Assembly (NCBI RefSeq): GCF_003968755.1
Contig: NZ_RYDL01000002.1
Coordinates: forward strand, 248,001-312,000
DNA: 64,000 bases
From: Flavobacterium sp. RSP15
Lineage (GTDB): Bacteria > Bacteroidota > Bacteroidia > Flavobacteriales > Flavobacteriaceae
Reading direction: 5' to 3'
Below the pieces are notes generated by a model, which did not search any database, was not told the DNA's origin, and was given only the letters and a program-made list of their open reading frames with translations. Shown piece after piece: positions 16,553 to 24,397 of this stretch. A program made the translations under genes and the position numbers. Numbering within the stretch: position 1 is the first letter of the stretch; each line of letters opens with the position of its first letter.

Positions 16553-16687
16553 TTCTGTTTCATATTGTTTTGAATTCCATTAAAGATTATTGTAAAATTA
16601 CACAAAAGTCTAGTTTAAACGGAAATTATATAAAAAGCACCATTTTAAAAACACTAGTTTAACCAAAATGACCTTCTTAAAAAATCA

Positions 16688-16695
16688 TATCTTTG
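16688..16695 (+). promoter_or_regulatory. candidate -7 promoter element
   Basis: TATCTTTG fits the TAnnTTTG consensus, 69 bp upstream of the lipoprotein gene. No good -33 TTTG is seen at the right distance. Confidence 0.4.
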
Positions 16696-16764
16696 TGATT
16701 AATTCGAGAATTAAATTATCTTTAAACTTGGACCTTCATTTTAAATAAAAAGTAGTAGCTACCT

Positions 16765-17793
16765 ATGAAAAAATCAACAATTGCATATATCACACTTCCC
16801 GTATTATTGTTAAGTACGCTAGCCTGTAATCGGAATAAAGCCGCTGATAATGAAAGAGAAACAGAAAAACCGGCCACCGTAAAAGTAAATTCGATAGAAA
16901 AGAAAATATCCCTTACCATTGACACGCTTGATTTTAATACCAGAATGATTGCCTTAAGCAACAATGACACCACGGGCAGATGGCCTGTAAAAGCCCCTTA
17001 TCCTTTACCTGGCGCACTCTTGCCCTACAATAGAATCATTGCTTATTACGGTAACTTATATTCCACCAGAATGGGAATATTAGGTGAAATTCCCCGAAAA
17101 GAAATGTTGGCAAAATTACAAGGTGAAGTGGCCAAGTGGCAAGCAGCGGATTCTACTGTCAAAGCAATTCCGGCTTTGCATTATATTGCCGTTACCGCTC
17201 AAGGCGCTCCGGGAAAAAATAATATGCACCGTATGCGTATGCCATTTAAGCAAATAGACACTATTATAAGTTGGGCAAAACCTATAAATGCACTCGTATT
17301 TCTAGACATTCAGGTGGGACACAGCACCGTTAAGGCAGAAGTGGCAGAACTGGAACAATACCTTTCCATGCCTAATGTACACCTTGGAATTGATCCGGAA
17401 TTTTCTATGAAAAATGGAGAGCGCCCAGGTTCAAAAATCGGGCATTTCACTGCCGCTGATATTAACGATGCCATTGACATATTGGCAAATATTGTGCGCA
17501 AAAATAAACTGACTCCAAAAGTGCTTGTAATACACCGTTTTACTCAGGGCATGGTAAAAAACTATAAAGAAATCAAGACCGTTCCTGAAGTTCAAATCGT
17601 TATGGACATGGATGGTTTTGGAAGTAAAATTCTAAAAAAGTCCACGTATATGAGTTATATTTATAGAGAACCGGTACAATTCACTGGTTTTAAATTATTT
17701 TATAAAAATGACAATAAAAACGATTGGAAGATGTACAGCCCAGAGGAATTAGTAAAATTTACTCCAAAACCAATTTATATTCAGTACCAATAA
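16765..17793 (+). CDS. lipoprotein of unknown function, linked to a polysaccharide deacetylase
   Basis: The 342-aa protein has a lipoprotein signal MKKSTIAYITLPVLLLSTLAC. After a low-complexity linker comes a single globular domain of about 280 residues. It includes LPYNRIIAYYGNLYSTRMGILGE, PALHYIAVTAQ, ALVFLDIQVGHSTVKAEV, LGIDPEFSMKNGERPGSKIG, KVLVIHRFTQGMVKNY and VQIVMDMDGFGS. The spaced strands ending in acidic residues (FLDIQ, GIDPEF, VMDMDGFG) suggest a TIM-barrel, perhaps glycoside-hydrolase-like, but I do not recognise the family. It is 15 bp upstream of a secreted deacetylase with the same kind of lipid anchor, so the two probably act together at the envelope. Confidence 0.8.
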   Translation: MKKSTIAYITLPVLLLSTLACNRNKAADNERETEKPATVKVNSIEKKISLTIDTLDFNTRMIALSNNDTTGRWPVKAPYPLPGALLPYNRIIAYYGNLYSTRMGILGEIPRKEMLAKLQGEVAKWQAADSTVKAIPALHYIAVTAQGAPGKNNMHRMRMPFKQIDTIISWAKPINALVFLDIQVGHSTVKAEVAELEQYLSMPNVHLGIDPEFSMKNGERPGSKIGHFTAADINDAIDILANIVRKNKLTPKVLVIHRFTQGMVKNYKEIKTVPEVQIVMDMDGFGSKILKKSTYMSYIYREPVQFTGFKLFYKNDNKNDWKMYSPEELVKFTPKPIYIQYQ

Positions 17794-17808
17794 TTTACCA
17801 ATTGATTT

Positions 17809-18657
17809 ATGAAGAATATTCTTTATTCCCTTTCTGTTGGGTTTTTTTTAGTAGTTGGATGCCAATCAGAACCTCGTAAAATAATACCGAAAGTTCCGCT
17901 TATAACTGTTCCTGCAAAAATTATTGAACCAAAAAAAATAGCGACTGATGCTGCGACTATTCTTTCAAAAAAAGAAGTACCCGTTTTATGTTATCATAAT
18001 ATCCGAGATTTTAGTGCCAGTGCGAGCGGAAACATGAAAGTGTACACCGTAAAACCTGATGCTTTTGCAGCACAAATGAAAGCCTTAGCCGATGCCGGAT
18101 ATAAAACCGTTTTGCCACAACAGCTCTACGACTATTTAGTATTTGATGGTCCCTTACCGGAAAAACCAATCATGATTACTTTTGATGATACCAGAGAAGA
18201 ACAATTTAGCATTGGCGCAGCCGAAATGAAAAAACACGGTTTCAAAGGGGTGTTTTTTATTATGACAGTCTCAATTAATCGTCCCGGATATATGAGCAAA
18301 GAGCAAATTAAAAGCTTATCTGATGACGGACATGTGGTAGGTGCGCATACTTGGGATCACCACATGGTTACAAAATATACGGGCGACGACTGGAATTTAC
18401 AATTGGTAAAACCAAAAGCAAAACTGGAGGAAATCATAGGAAAACCGGTGACGGATTTTGCCTATCCGTTTGGATTATGGAATGCGCCAGCTATTCCTGA
18501 AATTAAGAAAAGTGGTTATGAAATGGCTTATATTTTATCAACCAAAAGAGATCCTGCAGATCCATTGTATACTATCAGACGTATTATAGTTTCCGGAACC
18601 TGGTCTACTGAAGGAATGATGAAAGCTGTACATTCTTCTTTTAACAAAGCAGAATAA
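17809..18657 (+). CDS. polysaccharide deacetylase (NodB-type) lipoprotein
   Basis: This 282-aa protein has a lipoprotein signal (MKNILYSLSVGFFLVVGC), a linker, and a NodB homology domain: PVLCYHNI at the start, MITFDDTREEQF with the catalytic and metal-binding Asp pair, VVGAHTWDHHMV with the metal-binding HxxxH, and DFAYPFGLWN. These enzymes remove N- or O-acetyl groups from glycans such as peptidoglycan or poly-N-acetylglucosamine. The target here is unknown. It follows the unrecognised lipoprotein by 15 bp and ends before a bidirectional terminator. Confidence 0.9.
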   Translation: MKNILYSLSVGFFLVVGCQSEPRKIIPKVPLITVPAKIIEPKKIATDAATILSKKEVPVLCYHNIRDFSASASGNMKVYTVKPDAFAAQMKALADAGYKTVLPQQLYDYLVFDGPLPEKPIMITFDDTREEQFSIGAAEMKKHGFKGVFFIMTVSINRPGYMSKEQIKSLSDDGHVVGAHTWDHHMVTKYTGDDWNLQLVKPKAKLEEIIGKPVTDFAYPFGLWNAPAIPEIKKSGYEMAYILSTKRDPADPLYTIRRIIVSGTWSTEGMMKAVHSSFNKAE

Positions 18658-18800
18658 CCCATTAAAAGGTTCTAAATTCGTTAATTTATTCAAAAATCAA
18701 ACAGCTATCTATACCTAACACTACAGCAATGGAGCGCAACCGTCAAAAAGGTTTCGTCAACAGACCTTTTATCCATTAATACTAAAGAATTCCTTAACTA

Positions 18801-18844
18801 AAAAAAGCACTATCAATTCGATTGAATTGATAGTGCTTTTTTTA
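18801..18844. terminator. bidirectional terminator
   Basis: AAAAAAGCACTATCAATTC pairs exactly with GAATTGATAGTGC followed by seven T residues. A-runs on one side and T-runs on the other make it work on both strands, between the convergent deacetylase and EnvC-like genes. Confidence 0.9.
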
Positions 18845-18859
18845 TCAGACAACTATTTT

Positions 18860-20113
18860 CTATCTTGGGGACAACCAGCTTGAAGGATTATTATAGGTTG
18901 TATTTTGTAGGATTAAAAATTTAATTATCGTTTTTCCGGTCTCGCCATTCGTTCTTACTTTTCCAAGACTTTGCTTTATACTCACTTTATCTCCTTTATT
19001 GACTGACACTGAACTTAAATTTTGATAGACCGTAAAGAAATCTCCGTGCTGTATCATTACCGCTTTGTTTACTGGTGACAAAACGATGACACTGGTTACT
19101 TCTCCTCCAAAAACAGCTCTGGCACTTGCGCCATTGTCCGTAGTGATTTCTACACCGCTGTTGTGAACCGTAATTGTATTGAACAAAGGATGGGTTTGGT
19201 TTCCATATCCTAATGATATATATCCTTTTTCAACAGGATACGGCAATCTTCCTCTATTCGCTCTAAAATTATCAGCAACTATTTTAGCTTCAGGAGTTAA
19301 CTCAATTTTAGAGGATGACACTGCACCTCTGGAAACCGGGGCACTTGGATTGGCTTTCGCTTTTTCTAAGGCGGCTTTCCTATTAGCTGCCGCAATGGCT
19401 TCCCGAATTAATTTATTGATTTGTCTGTCAATTGATTTGTACTCTTGTTGTCTTTTCTTAAGCTCTTTGGCAATCATATTTTTATCTTTTTTGATAAAAT
19501 TTACTACCTTTTGCTGTTCTTTCTTTTCCTTTTCCAGAGCCAATCGTTCCTTTTCGTTTTCGGCAATCAGTTTTTGTTTTTCCTTTTTTTGAATGTTTAA
19601 TTTATCATTATAGTCCAATAACTTGGTCGACTTAGATTTAATTTCCTCGCCCTGTGCTTTTCTATAACTGGTGTACTGCTTCATGTACTGCGCTCTTTTG
19701 TATGCCTGTAAAAAGTTTTCAGAAGACAATAAAAACATCGCTCTACTTTCTGACGAACGGCTTTTATATGATTTTAAAATCATTTCGGCATAATCCTCCT
19801 TCAGTTCCCCCAATTCTTTTTTTAATTTATTGATCTGAACCTGATTAATGTACATATCGTTGTTAAGCAACTTGGTTTGCTTTTCAGTGGTATTTATTAA
19901 TTTTTCTTTAAGCCTTATTTTAGTACTTTGAATAATCACCACATTGAGAGCGGATTTCTCTTTTTTCTTTACATTCTGCAGTAATCTTTCATTTTCTCGA
20001 ATTTCTTTTTGAATTTGAGCTTTACGTTCTTCTAATTTTTCTTGTTGGGATTCCTGACTCCATAGTAATGAAGTGGTACAAATTAAAATTAGGCTTAGGA
20101 GAAATTTTGGCAT
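18860..20113 (-). CDS. EnvC-like murein hydrolase activator with degenerate M23 domain
   Basis: The 417-aa protein has a signal peptide (MPKFLLSLILICTTSLLWSQ), a long coiled coil over residues about 20-250 rich in E, K and Q, and a C-terminal LytM/M23 domain with PYPVEKGYISLGYGNQTHPLFNTITVHNSGVEITTDNG and MIQHGDFFTVYQNLSSVSVNKGD. The M23 zinc site normally has HxxxD and HxH. Here the positions read HNSGVEI and IKFLIL, so the metal site looks lost. A coiled coil plus inactive LytM domain is the EnvC arrangement, in which the protein activates amidases at division. It heads a minus-strand row with DUF4292 and TPR genes upstream. Confidence 0.85.
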   Translation of the reverse strand: MPKFLLSLILICTTSLLWSQESQQEKLEERKAQIQKEIRENERLLQNVKKKEKSALNVVIIQSTKIRLKEKLINTTEKQTKLLNNDMYINQVQINKLKKELGELKEDYAEMILKSYKSRSSESRAMFLLSSENFLQAYKRAQYMKQYTSYRKAQGEEIKSKSTKLLDYNDKLNIQKKEKQKLIAENEKERLALEKEKKEQQKVVNFIKKDKNMIAKELKKRQQEYKSIDRQINKLIREAIAAANRKAALEKAKANPSAPVSRGAVSSSKIELTPEAKIVADNFRANRGRLPYPVEKGYISLGYGNQTHPLFNTITVHNSGVEITTDNGASARAVFGGEVTSVIVLSPVNKAVMIQHGDFFTVYQNLSSVSVNKGDKVSIKQSLGKVRTNGETGKTIIKFLILQNTTYNNPSSWLSPR

Positions 20114-20136
20114 ATCGGAAAAATATTTTTGCTAAT

Positions 20137-20922
20137 TTACTTAATTATAATTCTTTTGTACCCATTTGGAACACTATAAGGAAAAGAAAGTTCTTCATTG
20201 AAAGTTACCGTATTGTAATCTAAACTGATTTCGGTAGTTCCTTTCTTCTGAAACGTATTAATTAAAACACTTGTAGGCAATGTTGTCTCGTTGTACACTT
20301 TGTTGTCTGTGTATGTAACTTTGATCGTTCGCTCTTCGGCAGTTTGTGTAATTTCTTGCTTTTGAACTAAAAATTTATCGGCATCTAAAAAGAATGATTT
20401 TTTCGTGTTTTTGTTCGATGTATCATCTAATCGATAGGTTTGTTCCAATAATGTTTCTAGATATTTTCCTTTAGTCAAATCATCAATAGCCTGACCTAAT
20501 AACATGTTCTGGATTTTATTATAATCCAAATCCGTTCCTAACCACTGGCTTAAACTGCTGAAATCCCCTTCAAAATAGTTTCCGTTGATTTTTTCGTAAT
20601 AGCTCACCGTGGAAGGCGTAATCAATGCTTTTGCCATTGTAATTCCAAGAAAACGAATGCTTACTAAAATTTGTTCGTCTTTCTTGATTTTAATTTCTGC
20701 GGTAACGTTTTGGGTCTGCTTGTCATCCGCATAACGCGCGCTTGACTTAATGTATAATGTAGAAAATTCATTTTTATTGTTATAATGATTTTCTATTATT
20801 TTTTTGGCTGACATATACCCCGCTTCAGCAACGGGCTCATTACTGGCAGCAACCACAATGGCTTTAGATTTACAAGAAATCATAAAAACAGTAAGTAGAA
20901 CTACTATTGAAATTTTTTTCAT
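20137..20922 (-). CDS. DUF4292 family lipoprotein
   Basis: This 261-aa protein starts with a lipoprotein signal (MKKISIVVLLTVFMISC) and has the DUF4292 pattern: FSTLYIKSSARYADDKQTQNVTAEIKIKKDEQILVSI, then GITMAKALITPSTVSYYEKINGNYFEGDF and a C-terminal SLDYNTVTFNEELSFPYSVPNGYKRI. The fold resembles LolA/LolB-type lipoprotein carriers, which would fit a role in envelope lipoprotein handling, but that is inference. The start overlaps the stop of the upstream TPR gene by one base, so translation is likely coupled. It lies 23 bp upstream of the EnvC-like gene. Confidence 0.87.
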   Translation of the reverse strand: MKKISIVVLLTVFMISCKSKAIVVAASNEPVAEAGYMSAKKIIENHYNNKNEFSTLYIKSSARYADDKQTQNVTAEIKIKKDEQILVSIRFLGITMAKALITPSTVSYYEKINGNYFEGDFSSLSQWLGTDLDYNKIQNMLLGQAIDDLTKGKYLETLLEQTYRLDDTSNKNTKKSFFLDADKFLVQKQEITQTAEERTIKVTYTDNKVYNETTLPTSVLINTFQKKGTTEISLDYNTVTFNEELSFPYSVPNGYKRIIIK

Positions 20923-22271
20923 TATTTTTTTTCTTTTAATAATTGATTGGCTTTAGAGAAAAACAAGTCTTTTTTCTTGAAATCTCCCAAACCATTATAC
21001 GCTTCTCCAAGTTGAATATTGAAATTGATTTCCAACTCTTTATTCTCCACTACATAATCCATGCCCATTTCTAAAAAACCCTTCGCCTTTTTAAATTGTT
21101 GCAGCTGATTGTTGGCTAAACCCGCATAATAATAAAACTGAGGCTGCGTTGGAAAAGTCTCCATAAGTGCCGAAGCTTTCCTAGCTACTGTATCAAATTG
21201 TTTCATCTCCGTATGCGCTTGAAGCAAAAGTAAATTCGTTCCGACGGCATCATCAGATTCCTTATTTGCTGATTTTTCATAATACATAATTGCTTTGTTC
21301 CATTGTTTTTTAGCATGGAAAAACTTCCCAATTTCTTTGGCAACATCAACGGAAGTATCCTTGTCAAAATAGCCAACAGCCTTCTCTAAATCAGCCGAAT
21401 ATTGCGGATTTTTATCGGTAAAAACCAGAAACTCATTCAGAATTCGGTGTTTAATTTTCGAATCAATTTTGGCACTGGCCAAAACAATATTCATTGCTTT
21501 AATGGCTTTTGGTGCGTCATTAGCATCCAAGTAATTTTTGAATACACTTACTTGTGCCCACTCCGAATCTGGGATTGCTTTTTCGAGTTTTTTGACGGTT
21601 TCAAACGCTTTTGACTCTTCATTATTTTTCGAATACAAAAAAATTAAACTGATATAATTGAACTCATCCTGTGGGTTTTTAGCAATCAGATCTTCCAGAT
21701 TGGTAATCTCCATATTCTGAAATTTTCCTACAGACAGAATCTGGCTTTTGTATAGTTCCCTTCTATCTGTTTTTCCGATGGTTTCATTAAGTTCCTGAAT
21801 CAGTGCCAAAGCTTTCTCATACTGATTAGTCCCCATATAAAGTGAGGTCAAATCTTCTTTGTACTTGGGATCAAATTCAATCAACTTATTGATGACGGTA
21901 ATTCCCTGAGTAAAATTTTTAGTTTCGTAATTCACATCATACATTCCTATCCAGAACCACTTGTTTTTAGGATCAATTTTAGTGGCGTTTTCAAAGTAAT
22001 TATAAGCACTTTTATACTCTTTTAATGCTAAATAATTCTTCCCTAACTCATAATATACGGCGGCATCATTGGGTTTAATTTTATTGGCTTTATCCAAAGC
22101 CACTATCGCTTTATCATAGTTCTCAATCCCTTTTTGCAACAACGATTCATAAAAAAGTTCCTGAAACTGATCCGTATCGAGCTTTATTTCCTCAGGTACT
22201 GTTTGCGCCCACAGCAAAGCCGAATTGCATTGCAAAACGAGAAATAAAATTATGAAAGCGCTTTTTTTCAT
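20922..22271 (-). CDS. tetratricopeptide repeat protein, exported
   Basis: The 449-aa protein has an N-terminal signal (MKKSAFIILFLVLQCNSALLWAQ) and at least seven TPR-like helical pairs, among them AIVALDKANKIKPNDAAVYYELGKNYLALKEYKSAYNYFENATKIDPKN near residues 55-105 and a C-terminal LGEAYNGLGDFKKKDLFFSKANQLLKEKK. TPR proteins act as scaffolds, so it probably organises other envelope proteins. The order TPR, DUF4292, M23/EnvC after a nucleotidyltransferase is conserved in flavobacteria. Specific partners are unknown. Confidence 0.87.
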   Translation of the reverse strand: MKKSAFIILFLVLQCNSALLWAQTVPEEIKLDTDQFQELFYESLLQKGIENYDKAIVALDKANKIKPNDAAVYYELGKNYLALKEYKSAYNYFENATKIDPKNKWFWIGMYDVNYETKNFTQGITVINKLIEFDPKYKEDLTSLYMGTNQYEKALALIQELNETIGKTDRRELYKSQILSVGKFQNMEITNLEDLIAKNPQDEFNYISLIFLYSKNNEESKAFETVKKLEKAIPDSEWAQVSVFKNYLDANDAPKAIKAMNIVLASAKIDSKIKHRILNEFLVFTDKNPQYSADLEKAVGYFDKDTSVDVAKEIGKFFHAKKQWNKAIMYYEKSANKESDDAVGTNLLLLQAHTEMKQFDTVARKASALMETFPTQPQFYYYAGLANNQLQQFKKAKGFLEMGMDYVVENKELEINFNIQLGEAYNGLGDFKKKDLFFSKANQLLKEKK

Positions 22272-22348
22272 GCTGTATTTTTAATCCTGAATCTTTTTTA
22301 TATAATACCACTTAACATTACAAATAATAACATTTCGTCGCATACTTG

Positions 22349-22371
22349 TTTAAACATATAAGTCATATAAG
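22349..22371. repeat. ATAAGTCATATAAG repeat arm (left)
   Basis: TTTAAACATATAAGTCATAT with its next three bases matches the reverse complement of the arm at 22616-22638 at 20 of 23 positions, and it shares the CATATAAG core with the GxxExxY cassette ends. Confidence 0.65.
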
Positions 22372-22615
22372 TTTTGAATTAATTCAAGTAAAACCAATAG
22401 TTCATTTAAGCGAAGCCACATAGCCTTGCAAGACTCGTATGTTTAAAATTAAATATTTTTATTTTTGATTATAGCATTTAAGTAGTTGGACTTATTTAAT
22501 GTCATACTAAAAAATGAGTGAAATACTATTTGATATATAAGTCATATAAGAATTAAACCTTAAATGACCTTATGATTGTTTAAGTTACACAAGGCTAACA
22601 CAATTGAAACTTAAA

Positions 22616-22638
22616 CTTACATGACTTATATGGTAAAA
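22616..22638. repeat. ATAAGTCATATAAG repeat arm (right)
   Basis: CTTACATGACTTATATGG and its next five bases is the opposed partner of 22349-22371. The distance between the outer ends is about 290 bp, with no gene inside. Confidence 0.65.
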
Positions 22639-22688
22639 AAATGCAACATTGTTTTATTCTTATTGCTTAGTGCATTAATTGAATCCTT

Positions 22689-23699
22689 TTACTCCAATAC
22701 CGAATAATCCCCAATGCTAATACTGGAAAAATTCCCATCAAAACTAACGTGATTCCCAATCATTGCATTGTCTAAATTCGCGTTTTTGATATGAGAGTGC
22801 GTTTGTACTAAACTGTTTTTTATCGTGCTGTTTTGAACATGACATCCATCACCTAAAGATACATTCGGTCCAACAGTTGCGTTTATCAAAATTACATTTT
22901 TACCGATATAACAAGGCGGAATTATAGTCGAATTCTCTAATTTGACATCAAAATCCACTAAATGTTCGCCATCATTGTGCAAGAATCCTAACATTCTGGA
23001 ATTGGTTTCCACGGTTACATTCTTGTTGCCACAATCCATCCATTCGTCCACTTTACCGGGAACAAATTTCATGCCTTTAGCCATCATTTGTTTGATACCA
23101 TCATTTATTTGATATTCGCCACCGTGGATAATATTGTTATCTAATACTAATTGTAATTCGTTTTTCAGCACGGCCACATCTTTAAAATAGTAAATTCCGA
23201 TAACGGCAAGATCTGAGACAAAAGTTACCGGTTTCTCTACTAATTCTACTATTTCATTTGCTTCATTCAGTTTTACAACACCAAAAGCTTCCGGCTGATC
23301 TACTTGTTTCACCCAAATCACGCTGTCGGCATTTTGGTCCAAATCGAAATCAGCCCGAATCAACGTATCTGCGTAAGCGATAACTGCTGGTCCACTCAAA
23401 GAATCTTTGGCACACATAATGGCGTGACCGGTTCCTAAAGCTTCGTTTTGGTAATAAATAGTGCCTTTGGCGCCTAATTTTTGTGCGATAGCAATTAGTT
23501 CCTCTTCTACTTTTTTGCCAAAACTTTCATGAATAATAAAGGCTACTTCTTCGATCGCTTGATTTAATACGCCTGCAATATCCTCTACTAAACGGTGAAC
23601 AATCGGTTTTCCTGCAATAGGAATTAAAGGTTTAGGAATGGTTAATGTATGTGGGCGAAGGCGTGAACCACGGCCGGCCATTGGGACAATTATTTTCAT
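22689..23699 (-). CDS. sugar-phosphate nucleotidyltransferase with left-handed beta-helix
   Basis: The 336-aa protein starts MKIIVPMAGRGSRLRPHTLT, the nucleotide-binding loop of sugar nucleotidyltransferases, with PKPLIPIAGKPI carrying the conserved lysine. Further family blocks are AIMCAKDSL, VIAYADTLI with the metal-binding Asp, and FGVVKLNEANEIVELVEKP. The C-terminal 100 residues hold hexapeptide repeats (IPPCYIGKNVILINATVGPNVSLGDGCHVQNSTI), which form a left-handed beta-helix. It should make an NDP-sugar for envelope glycans; the exact sugar (glucose-1-P or a GlcNAc-type) cannot be assigned. It is next to dut and a flippase, a gene order common in Bacteroidetes. Confidence 0.9.
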   Translation of the reverse strand: MKIIVPMAGRGSRLRPHTLTIPKPLIPIAGKPIVHRLVEDIAGVLNQAIEEVAFIIHESFGKKVEEELIAIAQKLGAKGTIYYQNEALGTGHAIMCAKDSLSGPAVIAYADTLIRADFDLDQNADSVIWVKQVDQPEAFGVVKLNEANEIVELVEKPVTFVSDLAVIGIYYFKDVAVLKNELQLVLDNNIIHGGEYQINDGIKQMMAKGMKFVPGKVDEWMDCGNKNVTVETNSRMLGFLHNDGEHLVDFDVKLENSTIIPPCYIGKNVILINATVGPNVSLGDGCHVQNSTIKNSLVQTHSHIKNANLDNAMIGNHVSFDGNFSSISIGDYSVLE

Positions 23700-23722
23700 G
23701 TTTTTTTATTGAAAGATTAAAC

Positions 23723-23768
23723 GATTGAAAAATTTAAAGATTATCGCAAATCTTTAAATTTTTCAATC
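23723..23768. repeat. perfect 20-bp inverted repeat
   Basis: GATTGAAAAATTTAAAGATT (23723-23742) and AATCTTTAAATTTTTCAATC (23749-23768) are exact reverse complements with a 6-nt loop. The hairpin fills most of the gap between dut and the nucleotidyltransferase gene and shares the AATCTTTAAAT string with the repeat before sufB. It is AT-only apart from the ends, so its stability is modest; it could act as a processing or weak termination site. Confidence 0.8.
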
Positions 23769-23783
23769 TTTAAATTATTAAAT

Positions 23784-24218
23784 TTATTTCACTCCAGTAC
23801 TTCCAAAACCGCCTTCTCCTCTGGAGGTTTCTGTCAGCTCTTGTACTTGAATCCACTCTGCACGTTCGTGTTTTGCGATGATGAGTTGCGCAATGCGTTC
23901 TCCGTTTTGGATAACAAAATCTTCATTGGATAAATTTACTAAAATAACTCCGATTTCACCCCGATAATCAGCATCTACTGTTCCAGGAGCGTTCAACACC
24001 GTAATTCCGTTTTTAGCAGCGAGACCGCTTCGAGGTCTTACTTGCGCTTCGTACCCTATAGGTAATTCTATAAAAAGACCTGTTTTTACAATGGCTCTTT
24101 CCAGTGGTTTTAGTGTTATGGATTCCGATAAGTTGGCTCGTAAGTCCATTCCTGCTGAGGCTATGGTTTCATAGTTAGGCAAGGCATGTTGTGATTTGTT
24201 GATGATGTTTATTGTCAT
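23784..24218 (-). CDS. dut: dUTP diphosphatase
   Basis: Dut hydrolyses dUTP to dUMP and pyrophosphate, keeping uracil out of DNA and feeding dTMP synthesis. The 144-aa trimeric-type enzyme has its five motifs: [36 protein letters not shown] with the catalytic Asp, GERIAQLII, and the C-terminal [10 protein letters not shown] arm that closes over the active site. Length is standard. It lies between the nucleotidyltransferase and flippase genes on the same strand; a hairpin is in the downstream gap. Confidence 0.97.
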   Translation of the reverse strand: MTINIINKSQHALPNYETIASAGMDLRANLSESITLKPLERAIVKTGLFIELPIGYEAQVRPRSGLAAKNGITVLNAPGTVDADYRGEIGVILVNLSNEDFVIQNGERIAQLIIAKHERAEWIQVQELTETSRGEGGFGSTGVK

Positions 24219-24240
24219 TGTTTTTTTATTTTGATGTGCT

Positions 24241-24268
24241 GTAGGGACAAGTCGCGACTTGTCCCTAC
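24241..24268. repeat. perfect 28-bp palindrome
   Basis: The 28 bases from 24241 to 24268 equal their own reverse complement; each half is GTAGGGACAAGTCG or its complement. The sequence is far more GC-rich than the surrounding DNA. It lies just upstream of dut, before a structured element. This is the GTAGGGAC-type interspersed repeat style seen in several phyla, not a recognised protein-binding site. Confidence 0.85.
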
Positions 24269-24307
24269 TTGTCCGTATATGTTCTTTTGTATTGTTTTCG
24301 ATTTTTT

Positions 24308-24384
24308 AGCCCTGATTGAAGCGGCATCCTTTTCTTTTTTTCTTTAAAAAAGAAAAGATACAGCAAAAAGCAGGAAATAGCTCC
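24308..24384 (+). ncRNA. structured RNA-like element, copy 1
   Basis: Reading plus-strand: AGCCCTGATTGAAGCGGCAT, then an 11-bp hairpin TTTTCTTTTTT/AAAAAAGAAAA, then GATACAGC, AAAAAG, CAGG, AAATAGCT. GGCATC pairs roughly with GATACAGC, and CCTG pairs with CAGG near the ends, so the whole can fold as nested stems. The core GAAGCGGCATCC-hairpin-GATACAGC recurs at 36121-36229 with a different hairpin sequence. This suggests a conserved flavobacterial RNA or repeat (Flavo-1-like is one possibility I could not verify). It lies between the flippase and dut genes, antisense to both. Confidence 0.5.
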
Positions 24385-24397
24385 TAAAAACTAGATT

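Larger units (their letters stand above)
16425..16764. other. intergenic region between divergent genes
   Basis: This 340-bp divergent intergenic region separates the TonB receptor (minus) from a lipoprotein gene (plus). It contains a perfect 18-bp palindrome at 16535-16552 and a -7-like box at 16688-16695, listed separately. Nothing else stands out. Confidence 0.5.
22272..22688. other. 417-bp gene-free stretch bearing cassette-like inverted repeats
   Basis: There is no credible reading frame. The stretch is dominated by repeats: outer arms at 22349-22371 and 22616-22638, and an internal related copy (ATATAAGTCATATAAG, then ACCTTAAATGACCTTATG) at about 22531-22576. A short island reading AGCGAAGCCACATAGCCTTG around 22409-22428 is less AT-rich. 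It looks like an empty or decayed version of the element that carries the GxxExxY gene at 8814-9519. Confidence 0.5.
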
